In this document: in pieces, positions 1 through 11,784 of the stretch
Layout: the number at the start of each line of letters is the position of its first letter
Numbering within the stretch: position 1 is the stretch's first letter
NCBI RefSeq assembly: GCF_901000735.1
Contig: NC_081547.1
Location: 3,844,001-3,908,000 of the forward strand
Direction of reading: 5' to 3'
Length of the DNA stretch: 64,000 nucleotides
Source: Corylus avellana
Lineage: Eukaryota; Streptophyta; Magnoliopsida; Fagales; Betulaceae
Program-made: the position numbers and the translations under genes
Notes under the pieces: generated by a model
What the model saw: the letters and a program-made list of their open reading frames with translations, nothing else
What the model was told of the DNA's origin: nothing
Database searches by the model: none

Positions 1-1950
1 CTTGGCATAAGAAGATAATATTCATGTTTTGATCTTCAAACAAATGATACATGCATGTACTAAGGTTCAACATCCTCAATCACTAAGACCCTTATTGCGA
101 AACCGAGATTCTTTATAATTAGGGATCTTGAAAATTTTTATGTCCGTTAAAATCATTTAGGGGTAAGAAGAGAGTTTCGATAGAGCTCTACTGCACAGTT
201 CAAGTAAAGAATCCACCTACCCAAACCCCTTGTTGCCTCAATGTTGCTAAAAAATGGAAATTTAATTTCGTAGAGGAAGTGGGAAGGAATAGGATCCTTT
301 CCGGTCCAAAATAGACCAAAGAATATCCATTTAATGGATATGATTTCTTATTAGAAATCTTAAAGTCACAAATAGGATATCTATCCAGTTGGGAGCTAGG
401 ATGACTTCGACCATCTTAAACCTTATTATTATTTTTAATCAGTGGACATATATCTTATTTGCGATTTTAAAATTTTTTTAAAAAAATTATAATTATAAAC
501 CGAATATTTTCTAGCTTATTTTGAATGGGAAGTGGGAAAGGGGATGAAAAGGTGAGGAATGAGTAGGCATTAATTATCCGGTATGTTGCTGATGAATGAT
601 GGCATCAGAGTATTCATGTCATACAATAAAAGAGTTGTTTGGCATTCCATTTGTCAAATCCATGCACGTGATAAACTTTCCCACTAATTCATTAAAAGTC
701 AACACAGCCCAAAAAAAAAAAAAAGCATGGGAAGAAGTGAAGGTGGGGGAAACTAAAATATGAATAATACAAGGATGAGACAAAATGGGTGACGTGGTGG
801 TACCTCGCCATCAAAGAAATGTCTACTACAAGGTATATTCACTAGGATCTCAGGTGTTCACCACCCTGGTTGAGTCACTTTTCGTTTCTTTTCAATTGAA
901 TTTCCCGATTATGTCCCTCTCCTGCAATGGTCCCCTCCAATGGCTCTAAGTCCAATTAATTTCAGTACTTTTACTATATATATATTTTGTTGGCTCTTCT
1001 TTCCTTACATTTTCTTGATTTTTGAATCAGAAATTATTGAATTGGATTAGATTCTCCTTATAATCCTATTTTTCATATCTTATAAGATATGATTTTCATG
1101 TACATTTTAAAAAATATACACGAGAATTACATGCTACATGTTAGTTTAATACAAGCTTTTTTTTCTCAAAAACCCATGAATCGTAAAAGATAATTCTACC
1201 CAAGCCAAACAAGAGAAATCAAATTTTTGTAGACCACAGTAACAAAGCTAAAAATGAAGAAGGCTAGATGATCACATTCAATCGTGGGTGATGATGAATT
1301 GGGGTAAATAGGCAACCTTTTATGTTGGTAGTGGTTGTTGATGACAAATTAACATTGATCGGTTTGCATTGGGTGAAAAGTTTGGATAATATAAGATGGG
1401 AGTGATCGTTCATTTCACGTAACTTGAATTGCTCTTTTGTCATCAAAAGATCATGTGGATTATTGGAAAATGAAAGTTATAATTATAAAATTATAAGTTA
1501 CAATAAAGAAATAACAATATCATTTTCGAACAGAGGTTTCTGTAGTACTACATGTACACGCCTACGTACTAAAAGATTAAATTGGAATCCAATCAATTCT
1601 GACAATATCTTTTTGTTTAATCAATAATGTTGCTGATAACGGACTGACACCTCTGTTTTGTAAAACAAATTCATAACAAACATTGCCTACTTAGGCAGGC
1701 CTAATTAGGCTGTTGTTCAACGTAGGCAGGCCTAATCAAAGTTTGACAACGACAAAAACTCTCTCTCTCTCTCTCTAAATATAGTGCACAATCAACAACC
1801 TTACATTAAATAATGGTCATTAATATTTATTTCAATAGTTTAAATTATTTATATTATTATTATTATTATTATTATTATTTGTATGTGAGGACTCAAATAA
1901 GTTTGCATGTTATTATTATTATTTTTTTAAACATTTAATTTAGGAAAAAA

Positions 1951-2275
1951 AAATACAAAATCAGTCATTGTGGTTTATCTGATTTGTAATTAGCTCCTTA
2001 TGGTATCAAAATGAACTTAAAAATCATTAAGGTATATGCCAAAATAATAATTTAGTCCTTACAGTCAAATTCTATTCACTGACTTATCAAATTTTGATAA
2101 TATGAAACATCAAAGCTAATAAAATTGTGACACTTGTTGCATTTAAGTAAATCTCACACTAACAAAATATGTTAAATTAGTTGGTGAAATTTGATTGTAG
2201 GGACTAAATTATTTTTTTGACATATTCCAAAGATATTTGAGTTTATTTTAATTTTTAATAGATTAATTTTGCATT
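1951..2275. repeat. Foldback (long inverted repeat) MITE-like element
   Basis: The left arm (about 1951-2090) and the reverse complement of the right arm (about 2175-2275) match imperfectly but clearly. Both begin with AAATRCAAAATY and share a stretch around AATAATTTAGTCC followed by an imperfect TCAAATT..CA tract. The centre is unrelated AT-rich DNA. No coding capacity is seen. The structure fits a non-autonomous foldback transposon; the superfamily and target duplication could not be fixed. Confidence 0.6.
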
Positions 2276-2754
2276 TTTTTTCCTTTAATTTATAATATCA
2301 CATTCAATAATTTGTGTGGGAGGAATAGAGTGAGAAAAGACAAATGGGAATTGGCTAATACTTGTATTTAGCCTCGTGCCCATCTAGTGTCTTCGATTCC
2401 TCTAATATAATCTAAATTTCTGACTGGTATCATCACTTGACGAGTGATGTATCTATCAACTTTTTGTTTTTGTTTTTTGTTTTTGGTTTTTGGTTTTTAA
2501 ATTACTGACTCTGACTTAAAAGAAGATAATCACAGCCCATTTCCATTTGGCGAATTTATGGTAGAAGGTGGTCAACAAGTGAAAATGTTAAATAAAAAGA
2601 AGAAATGAAGACAAAAAAAAAAAAAAAAGGGGCAGAAAAGATGTCTCACATCCCAATTCTGAGGGGAAAATGTACCTCTCTCAGGCAGGGATATACATTA
2701 AATGGAATGAATCCCTGGGCACGCAATTGCCCACCAACACATGTCATGCTCTCT

Positions 2755-2975
2755 GTCTCTGGGCGCGCTCAGTACCCACTCAGTGGTCGCACCACCTCCT
2801 CCCTTCCCTCCTTTTTGTCCCCCTCAACTCCCAACGGGTTCCCCCCTCCCCCCCCCCTCCTGCATCTTTTTTCCCACCACTTTCTGACTTTCTTTCGCTT
2901 CCTCCTAACGTTCTTTCCCTCCCTCGCGTCCCGTTAAAGGAAAGCGATCCACCCCTCCCCTCCCCTCCCCATACC
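2755..2975 (+). repeat. Pyrimidine-rich low-complexity tract
   Basis: A C/T-dominated stretch on the plus strand with runs of CCCCTCC and CCCCCC and few purines. It creates long but compositionally biased open frames on both strands. No promoter function can be shown. Confidence 0.6.
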
Positions 2976-3699
2976 CGTACGTGTGCTTTCCTCACTTACC
3001 CGGAATACCCTTATTCTTTTGTCATATTTCTATTACAACTACTTTACTTCCATGGAATAAGGCAATTCTAAAAGCATCATTTAAAAAATAAGGTGGTTGA
3101 TTGATCCAAAAGACACGTGTCATCAGAGTAATGTACATATCTAATTCTCATCCCATTCAAAAATTAAAAACAATGAATATTGACACGTAAACCCAATAAA
3201 ATAATGTCTTATTCCCTCGGTTAAATTGCTAAAAATGAATATATAAAAGATAATGGAACAAATAACTGCTCTCCATTTAAGAGGTCCTTGTCCAACATGA
3301 CCACACACACACATGCCATCTAAAACCACATCAATTCATAATAGTGACCTGTTATACGTTACACCGTACGACTTTTTAGTGGTACTAGGCTGGCTTTAAA
3401 ACCTTATTAATTGTCATACGTAGTCTGCGCAAACTAAATACAAACCTTACCTAAAAAAAAAAAAAGAAAAAAAAGGAAAAGCAAATACAAACCTTAACAC
3501 CAAACAAAAACTTACACGTAGCTATTATTCTTCAAAGGAAAGTACAGCAACATGCCATGTTATTCTATTAACATTCTGACTTGTTATTAATTTAAACATA
3601 TCTTAAATAAGTACCATGCAAATATTTTTAATTTTTATTTACTCTAATTATGGTAAAGAAATAAATACTATGAATAACACGGAGAACCGGTTCGACAGT

Positions 3700-3938
3700 T
3701 TTGGAGTAATAATAGTGATGGTGTGCAGTGCAGACAGGTCATAGACCTGGCGGCTAAACTGGGTTCGCACCCATCAGTCATTCGGGGGAAAGCTTAAGGT
3801 TTTGTCACTTCGAAATCAATAGTATGGCTCGTTAAACCCGTCAATCTAAACGACTGTGGTTCGCAGGTGTTCCCATAAAAAGGACGGTGAAAGTATTGGG
3901 GTGTGTCCGTACGGGCGCCGACCGGGAATAGCAGGTCA

Positions 3939-3981
<43 letters not shown>

Positions 3982-5620
3982 AAACTCGTGCGCGCTGATG
4001 CAAGGAAGGTTGAAGAAGGAGTATTAATGAGCGAATCGAGAAACGATGTGCTGAGGGTGTGAGTTTACGGGAATGCCCTCCTGGCCAGCTGAGAAATGAG
4101 AGAGAGAAAAAAAAAAAAATACAACTGTCAATTACAGGTGGAGGAGACAATGAGAATGCTAGAATGGTAACAGTGACAATTTGGAACACATTGAGCAACG
4201 AGGCTCATTTTTGCCAATTTACCTAAACACCCTTTATTATTTAGAAATTTGTTAATTAATAATTGTACTCACCATTGCAATAAAAATAAAAAATAAAATT
4301 CGAGACTAAGAACATGGGAAAGAGTAAAGTATATCAAACAAAAAACCATTCTGCTTGATTCCCTGTTATTGCATGAAGTTCATTTTATTAAAGATGGCAT
4401 TTTGAAGAAAATAAATTTACCTAAAATGTTCATCAACAAGATTCATATTATGTTAATGTTGTAATAGACAATTAAAAACTATACTCACTAGGTTTCTGTT
4501 TTATGTAAATAAACCATATAATGACATGCACATTGCTAAGGTAGTTTATGTATGTTTACAACTATGTTTAAATTTTTTTTGATTGATTAATGATATTTTC
4601 CATCAATTAGGAAGGAGATTTATAATTTCACCCATCATGATTTTGGATAAGGATAAGGGATTCTTCTATCCATTATTGATGAAAAGAATGATTGTTATGC
4701 TTATCTCAAACTACTAAATTTTATTATTCTTTTGCAGCACTAATGTCCCAAAAAAATGATTTTTTATTGTTTTTTTAACATGTTCATACAATAAGGGGGG
4801 AGGGAGATTCGAAGTAGCTAGTGACCTGAGACGTAATCTCGAGCCATTGAGACCAAAAATAAATGATTTACTATAAAAGAGAAGCATAATCTCTATTTTA
4901 TGAGTAAACTAGAATAATCTATTTTTTAAATTAAAATTGATAGTATCTATTTCATGAGCAATATTTAAAGTTGGCACATCTAATGGTGTACATTATGTCA
5001 CATTATTTAAAATTTTCAAAAGACGTGTCAACATCGACATTATGTATACCGTTAGATGTAGAAACTTTAAATATTGACAATTAAAGAATAGGATTAGGTA
5101 TTCTATTATGAAGACTTATCTCAATTATTATATCAATTTATAATGAGAAACGTAATCGTTTAAACATCCGATAAAATTGGATCGATACGATAATTACTTT
5201 CACTTCAAACATTAATCATTTTGTACATCTTATCATTGATATAAATAACAATCAAACAACAAGATAAAAATGAATGCAACAATTATTTATCAACAATGAA
5301 TGTTATAATCTCATATATTATTTTCATGCAGCCTAGTGGGCATGCATTATGAGTTAATCATGTTTATAAACAAGTATTAGGGCAGAGGGCAGTTTGGTAA
5401 TTTGAGGACCTATACGGAGATGACGGTCCAAAAAAGGAGGGTAATTTTGGCATTACGCGCAGACAGGACAGGGACAAAGAGGTAACTCAGAGACGCATTG
5501 AATTGTTGCTCAGAATAAGAGGTCCTAATAAGGTTAATTTACGTGTTACGAAAAATACCAAAAGTTTTGATCGGACGGCGGGCACCACTCTCCTCAAATC
5601 TAACGGTAGGCATGAAAACT
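3700..5620. other. LBD1 upstream spacer with duplicated block
   Basis: No gene is seen. Bases about 3765-3860 (motif CATCAGTCATTCGGGGGAA, then a GGTTTTGTCACTT stretch) recur at about 13808-13915, just left of the LBD2 leader, so they mark the left part of the duplicated LBD unit. A CT microsatellite lies near 3950-3974. The segment 5390-5600 is less AT-rich and directly precedes the LBD1 TATA-like motif. Confidence 0.55.
4966..5090. repeat. Small foldback repeat
   Basis: CAATATTTAAAGTT followed by a CACATCTAATGGTGTACATTATGTC tract on the left is repeated in reverse complement on the right (5035-5090, GACATTATGTATACCGTTAG and then GAAACTTTAAATATTG). The arms are about 45 bp with a short centre. 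Probably a MITE remnant; no gene content. Confidence 0.6.
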
Positions 5621-5621
5621 C

Positions 5622-6819
5622 ATATATAAAATTGACGTCGACGCCATGGCACCATCCCTCTCATCCTCTTTTTCCTCAACATATCGTTTTCTTATTTTTA
5701 TTTTTGACATATTTGAAAACATTTTATTTTTCTCTGACGGGATCGTGAAACTCGAAGATCGGATCAAGCGCTCTCTCTCGCACGAACCCTAGACTGTAGA
5801 ACTCTCTCTTTCTTCATTTTGCAGTAGTTCCTTGAGTAGTCTCTCCCCGCAAACGTCGACGTTTTCGGTTCTCAGAGTCTATGTTTTCTCGCAGGTGTTT
5901 CATGGCCTTGGAAGGCACCACCGAGAGAGAGAGGGAAAGAGAGAAGGGCGCGAGACGTTGATCCGAACGGAGTTCAGCGAAATCCAGAAGGTAAACCCGA
6001 GGTGAGATTCTGATCTTTCTTCGAGTTTTCCACGCTTTAATTTTGGTCGTATATGGCAAAAAAAAAAAAAAAAAGAACAAATAAATAAAAGTCTCATTGT
6101 TCGTTGTTTGGATACTTCCGCGCTCAAGAAGATTTGCGTGATTCGTTTTTGGGCTTTGATTTTTCATCAAAATGGATCTAGAGAGATCCGCACGCCAATA
6201 AATTTCATTTTTGTTCTGAGACGGTGTAGTTTTGAGAGAGGGAGATGAGAGCTTCTTCATGACGCCATTTCTATTGGTTTTTGCATTTCTGGTAATTTCA
6301 CACCGATTAGTTCTCGTTTCATTGTTTTCTGTTCCACTGTCGCTCTCTCTTTCTCTCTCTCAAGCCTTTGTTAGATTCCCAAAACGATTCGTTTTGTTGG
6401 GTCTAATATTTCCTTCTTCTTGCACTATGAGCCGCTTCGTTTTCCCTTCTCGCCCTGCTAGCTGCTCACAGTGTAAAGCCTAGTGTTTGATTTATGAGTA
6501 TCGATCGTTGACTCATCATGTCGGTCGTGTTTCTCATTGTTTCGATAATGAGAGACGCCTTTAATGACTCCATTTACTCCGTAAATGAAGCTTCTCTGAA
6601 CCAACACCTCACTCTCCTTTGATCCCTAATTTCAATGCCTTCCTCGTTATTATTTAATTAGTACTAAACAAACGCACGCACTCTCTCTAAACGTCGCTTT
6701 CTCTCTCTATCTTTCATTCATGAGAACAAGTCTGTTTGTCTTTCTGTATAATCACATGGATTTTCATTAATTTTCAGTTTTTTTTTTTTTGTTGAGAGGC
6801 AGAAAAATAGAGAGAGGAA
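5622..6819 (+). promoter_or_regulatory. LBD1 promoter and leader, probably with a leader intron
   Basis: A TATA-like motif (TATATAAA, 5623-5630) precedes a block conserved before all five LBD genes: a GGGATCGTGAAACTCGAAG motif near 5740, an ACGAACCCTAGACTGTAGA motif near 5783, a GAGTAGTCTCTCCCCGC motif near 5834 and GTCGACGTTTTC near 5856. A good splice donor (AG then GTGAG at 6002) follows, also shared by the other copies. Acceptor candidates are CAG at 6775-6777 or AG at 6801-6802, so most of this interval is probably a leader intron. Inference only; no transcript data. Confidence 0.5.
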
Positions 6820-7858
6820 ATGTCGTCATCGAGTTCACCGTGTGCAGCGTGCAAGTTTCTGAGGCGAAAGTGCACGCAGGAGTGCGTGTTTGCGCCGTAT
6901 TTCCCACCGGACCAGCCGCAGAAGTTCGCGAACGTGCACAAGGTCTTCGGCGCCAGCAACGTGGCCAAGCTACTTAACGAGCTCAACGTGTCGCAGCGCG
7001 AGAACGCCGTGAACTCGCTCGCCTACGAGGCCGAGGCGCGCCTGCGGGACCCAGTCTACGGCTGCGTGGGCCTCATCTCCATTCTCCAGCAAAAGCTCAA
7101 GCAGCTCCAGACCGATCTCATCAATGCCAAGAAGGAGCTCGCCACCTACATTGGCCCTCAGGCCATGCTACCCATTATGCAACCCCAGGGGTTCATCCCC
7201 CAACAACAGGTACTGATAATTGTACGATGAATTACCAGTGTTTACAAAAAGTTTGATTGGCAGGAAACGGATGAATTTAATAGCTTAACTGTTTTTTTAG
7301 GTGCACCCGGGGAATCCTTCGTCCTCAGCCGCGATGTTACCTTACAACATGTCGCCGATGCTGGGGATTCCCACCGGGGCTCCCACACATGGAGCCCAAT
7401 TGGTGATTCGCGAGCCACAGACCCAGTCTCAGCACCAGCATCACCAACACCAGATATTTGAAGCTCAACAATTGGCTGCGGCTGTGGCTGCGAGAGAGCA
7501 ACAAGAGATTTTACGGACATATGAGCAGCAACAACAGCAGCCCGAGCTTGTGAGGTTCAACAGTGGGTTCGACCCGTCTGTAGGAGGTGGTTCAGTCACT
7601 GTGAGTGGGTTCAATCAGATGAACATTGGTGGTAGTGGTGGTGTTATGTCGCCTTCGCTGGCTCTGGGCACGTTTGAAAACCCTTACCAGATGCAACCAC
7701 ACCAAGGGGAGCATCACGGCCACCCTCACCACCATCCTCTTCAGGCGCAGCTCTTGCTCCAACCTGTACAACAGCAACAAGCACAGCAAACACAGCAAGC
7801 TCAGCCGCAGACTAAGTCAGAAAGCGAGGAGGGTAGGGGTGTTGGTCCGTCTTGTTGA
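6820..7858 (+). CDS. LBD36: LBD1: class I LOB-domain transcription factor, LBD36/ASL1-like
   Basis: Two coding exons, join(6820..7209, 7301..7858), 315 aa. The donor CAG|GTACTG and acceptor TTTTTTTAG|GTG keep the frame. The LOB domain occupies residues about 6-107. Its zinc-finger-like C block has Cys8, Cys11, Cys18 and Cys22 (CX2CX6CX3C), the GAS block runs from FANVHKVFGASNV to DPVYGCVG at 77-84, and Leu89, Leu96, Leu100 and Leu107 form an exact LX6LX3LX6L zipper-like motif, as expected of class I LBD proteins. The C-terminal half is rich in Gln and His, contains IFEAQQLAA and a tail SESEEGRGVGPSC resembling Arabidopsis LBD36 (ASL1). Family members are nuclear DNA-binding regulators of lateral organ patterning; ASL1 has been linked to petal patterning. 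This copy and LBD2 look the least derived of the array. The exon 1 codons are much richer in G/C than the flanks, as in the other copies. Confidence 0.93.
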
Positions 7859-9140
7859 TCTATTTTTTGTTCTGAAGCTCTTTAACCTTCCCGCTTTTTC
7901 ATCAAACCAATTTTCATTCTAGGTATGATGCTCTTTCTTTTTTTTTTACTGTGGTTTAGATATGCCTCTGCACAAGAGCGTTTTTTTTTTTTACACATTT
8001 TATTGATAACCCTTCTGCTAGATGATTTGTTTGTGAACTATGCCTGTACACATGAGGACTTCTGAGTGGTAGATGCTGTGCAGTTAATGAATGGGTTTGA
8101 TCCTTTCATGGGATAGAATAGGCTTGTCTTTTCATAAATGGGGTAAACTCGATTGGTTGGTGGCAGGGGAAAGCCAAAATTACTCTTGCTGCATAGAGCA
8201 GGCTAGGATGGGTTAAAGGAATTATTGTCTTCCCACAACGTGGGACATCCCCTCCATCAGTTATCTGTAGCACCCCATCTAGCAGCCTCAGATTTCACTT
8301 GCTTGCTTCTTCTCTTCAATTTTTCTTCTTCTTTGTAATTGCCTGTATTTTGTGGAACATGTGTTGCCATCATGTTTAGGTACCGAATAATGGGTGCCGT
8401 GTAATGTGATGTTTTGTTTGGGTTTACTAGAGACATTAGTTGCGTGTTGCAATCACTTTCAACTTGTGATCATAGAAGAATCTTATGTATTAACCATCGG
8501 ACAAAAATGAGGTAGCTGAAGGGGTTTAATGGGTACTCGGTTGCGAAATCTATTCATGAAATTGACTTATGTGCTTAGATTTGCTCTCCCTGGTGTTCTA
8601 AAGACAAAATTACCCTCATATATTGTTCGGCCCTACCTAACTAATACCCAATTAAAGGCTCCAATAGAGAAAGGTATTTCCGGGATTAATTTAATTAGGT
8701 TCAAACTGTAGCCACATTTAGTTAGGTTACTTTTGTTCCTATATATTTAGCTAATTTTTTAGTAGCCCATAGAAATATGAACTTGGTGGTCATTTGTTAA
8801 GGGCATTTGGTGTATGACTTTCATTATTTCGTGTGAGAATATAGAAACCTTGAAGTCTTGTGACTTGGAAATGGAGTATATATATGATCAGATGACATTA
8901 CCTTCTTTTCCTTTTTATTACTTTCTAAGAATGGAATGAATATGCACTTATTTGTTGCCTTTCTTTTTCTTTTTTCTAGGCCTATTAACTGCCCTTTAGA
9001 CACATCCACAATAATACATGAATTTATCGTTATTTGAACTCTGGACACTTCAATATTTGCATTATTAAGCACCTTTTAACACTTTCTCCGGCCACTTGTA
9101 TTTATCTTCCTTTGCAGTTCGTGTTTGTCGCATACAAGTG

Positions 9141-9173
<33 letters not shown>

Positions 9174-9400
9174 TCAATCTAAGATCCGAAGTCTGCATTT
9201 TTTTGGGGGGTTCGAAGAAGACTTTCCTGGGAGAAACATTTGAAAATGTAGGATCAGCCGCATTGGTCTTCGAGTACAGTTTTTTATTTATTTATTTTTA
9301 TTTTTACTTTTAATTTTTGGATCAGTAGTGATGGTACATCCTTATAAAATGTAAATCAGAATCTGGGAAGCTTTTTCGAAGCCTTTGTTTCTAGCATTTT
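7859..9400 (+). other. LBD1 3' flank, duplicated after LBD2
   Basis: Starts with the 3' untranslated region (TTCTGAAGCTCTTTAACC). Blocks around 8395-8470, 8500-8620 and 8750-9370 reappear in order after LBD2 (about 16660-17700). Shorter pieces appear after LBD3 and LBD4. A GA microsatellite lies at about 9141-9169, and its counterpart near 17420 has become GA plus CA. No other gene is seen. Confidence 0.65.
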
Positions 9401-11780
9401 CAAACTTACTATACTCTTGTTACTACAGTTACATTAATAATGATTTTAATAGTACGTAGTTATTGTACTTTTTTCATGTTGATGCTGTGTTGTCATTAAC
9501 ACAAATATATTTTCAACTTGCTTTCTGTTTAGAAGTGTGATACATATCTTCAAAGAATGCCAATTATCTTGAAAATTTTTTAAAATCTTGACCCAATTGT
9601 ATCACATAAACTGTCTAAATCGTATTCAATTGCCTGTTTTGTTGACATTCTTAACTAGATTTTGTGGGAAAATATATAGGACTCTGTTCCAAGCAAACGA
9701 GGTTGTAATATATGTCAAAATGAGAATTCAACATAAATAATGTCAAAATTACTGTTAGAAGTTAGCAACCCACCTGCACCACAATCCACCGATTACTATT
9801 CTCTTTGGTTTGGTAGATGGTAGTTTCCCAATTTGAATGAAAACAAACTGTAAGGTCAGGAGTCAGAGCAAGAGTAAACCAGAGGCCAGATAACTGTTGG
9901 CTGTCACCACTTGGATTAAACTTCAAAAGAGGGAAAAGCTCTTTCTTATTTCATGCATCCCCTTTAATTCCCTTCCTTTTCCACCTTCTCTCAATAATCT
10001 TTTTTCTATTATTTGTTTGGTTGCCAAAGAATTCATTTATAAACCAAATTAGAAAATAACAATCCAAGGTCAACATATTCAACTAAAAGAGAGGTGTTTA
10101 ATTATCTAACCTAATGTACTATGCACGCATGTGCACACTCACAACTATATATTATTATAACAGTTGTTGATGGATGTGAACCCCTGCCCTAAAATAATGG
10201 TTGCATTTTGTACTAACAAATGACAATCTATATGGGTTGTTCAATTATTTTTATTTATTTATTATTATTTTTTTTCTGGCTGTTGACCAAGATTAGATAA
10301 CTCATCTCAGAACCATGTTGACTGATTGATCCGTCATTTGGCTGATACAAAATTCTTTTTATAGTCATTTATAGTTTGGAATTTCGATGCCTAATTATCA
10401 TGGTCCAGCTCATTGATTAATTGCATGTATGTAACTTAGCTATAATACTTGTTTATTGTTATAATAAATAATACTAATAATTGGTGCCTGGTGGGGTGGG
10501 GTGGTGGGGTTGTGTGGTTTACTAGCTACGTGTGGCTGCAGCTCCTTCCTTTTAGTCCACAATTCACAAAAATTGGGTTTGACTTCATGTGAAAGCATCA
10601 AATACTGCATTTCTACAACTCTATGTGCCACTGCCACCTATTGGCTAGAGAGTAGAGACAAAAGCAAGAATGTTGATGACCGTGATGACTCAGCTCCCAA
10701 CATGTCTAAAACACTTCAAATTTCAATCCAACCATTTCTTTTACATATTATTATCATTCTTATTTTCTAAATTTAATTTAATAAAGAAAAAAAGGTGTTA
10801 CAATTTCATATGAGAAAAACTGGTAGTAATTTTTTAACCAAGACCGATCGAAGATGGTCAAACCACATGATAGTAAAGTCTTTATTGCAACTGCCATGGT
10901 GGGCCAAACAAATTACCTAATTAATTAACTGTCATTAATTAAATGTAATAAAACAATTTTTTTTTTTAATTTTTTTTTTTTTAAATACTTGAGATTAAGA
11001 GGATATGATCCAATTGTTAACGAAATAGCATATGAGATCTTCTCCTAATTCTTCTCCTATCTTCCCACTTTCTAAAATTACTATTGGATTTGTGAAGTCG
11101 TGTGTGACCCACGTGAATTCCACGTATCTAATAGTAATTTTAGTAAGCGGCCGGGAGGAAGAAAAAAGATTTGAGAAGGAAATAAAGCATTTTTCACCGG
11201 CATATATTGCATTTCATGAGTCAATTAATATATATTACTAGCTAGCTAGCTACAATAATTGCTAGTGAGCAAATTCAGCCCAACGCAAGAAGAATCCTCT
11301 AGAGTCTAGACACCGCTGCCCAGATCTTCTACATCTTTGTGGGCCGGGGGCGAATTAAACCTCCACAGAAGACTTGAGAAACAACTTTTGGTGCGTATAA
11401 ATTAAATACTGAAGAATATATCTAGGACGAGTTTATCTAGATTTGCAAAGTATAAATAAAAACCTAAAAATTATATTTATTTCCACTGAAACATGCACAC
11501 CTATACGTACGGTACACTATTCTGTAAAACTGAATTAAAAAGAGTACAGACAATTGGGATAGACAATACTTAAGCATTTACGAAAAAAACAAACAAAAAA
11601 TCCTTTTTTCTCTAAACAAATTAAATAGAAACCAAACATGCCCTTTGCCCAAAACTAAAAAACTAACCTAAAACTTCAGAAAGAAATAAAATTTAACAAT
11701 GAAAAACAATAAAATTTCCAATTTACACAACTTGGAAATGTACAAAAAAAAAATAAATAAATAAAGAAGAAAAAATGAAT
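9400..11780. other. Spacer between LBD1 and the Misato fragment
   Basis: AT-rich DNA with no recognisable gene on either strand. It includes poly-T and poly-A tracts around 10960-10985. The open frames at 10440-10770 and 11032-11241 show no family resemblance. Confidence 0.5.
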
Positions 11781-11784
11781 TAAA

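Larger units (their letters stand above)
1..3700. other. Intergenic DNA, no gene recognised
   Basis: AT-rich DNA with no reading frame that resembles a known protein on either strand. It contains a short CT microsatellite near 1759-1774, a TTA run near 1847-1880, a short repeated motif around GGCAGGCCTAAT at about 1694-1735, a foldback element listed separately and a pyrimidine-rich block. The longest open frames (2605-3071) sit in the low-complexity CT-rich stretch and are not believed to be genes. Confidence 0.6.

Noticed and set aside
2605..3071. Overlapping open frames of 110 and 133 aa on the plus strand and 71 aa on the minus strand
   Set aside because: They lie in a C/T-rich low-complexity stretch with biased composition and no family resemblance.
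3794..4198. 134 aa minus-strand open frame
   Set aside because: Made largely of a CT microsatellite translated as Arg-Glu repeats; no domain.
5814..6260. 148 aa minus-strand open frame across the LBD1 leader
   Set aside because: Antisense shadow of the conserved LBD leader; paralogous frames in the other copies are broken.
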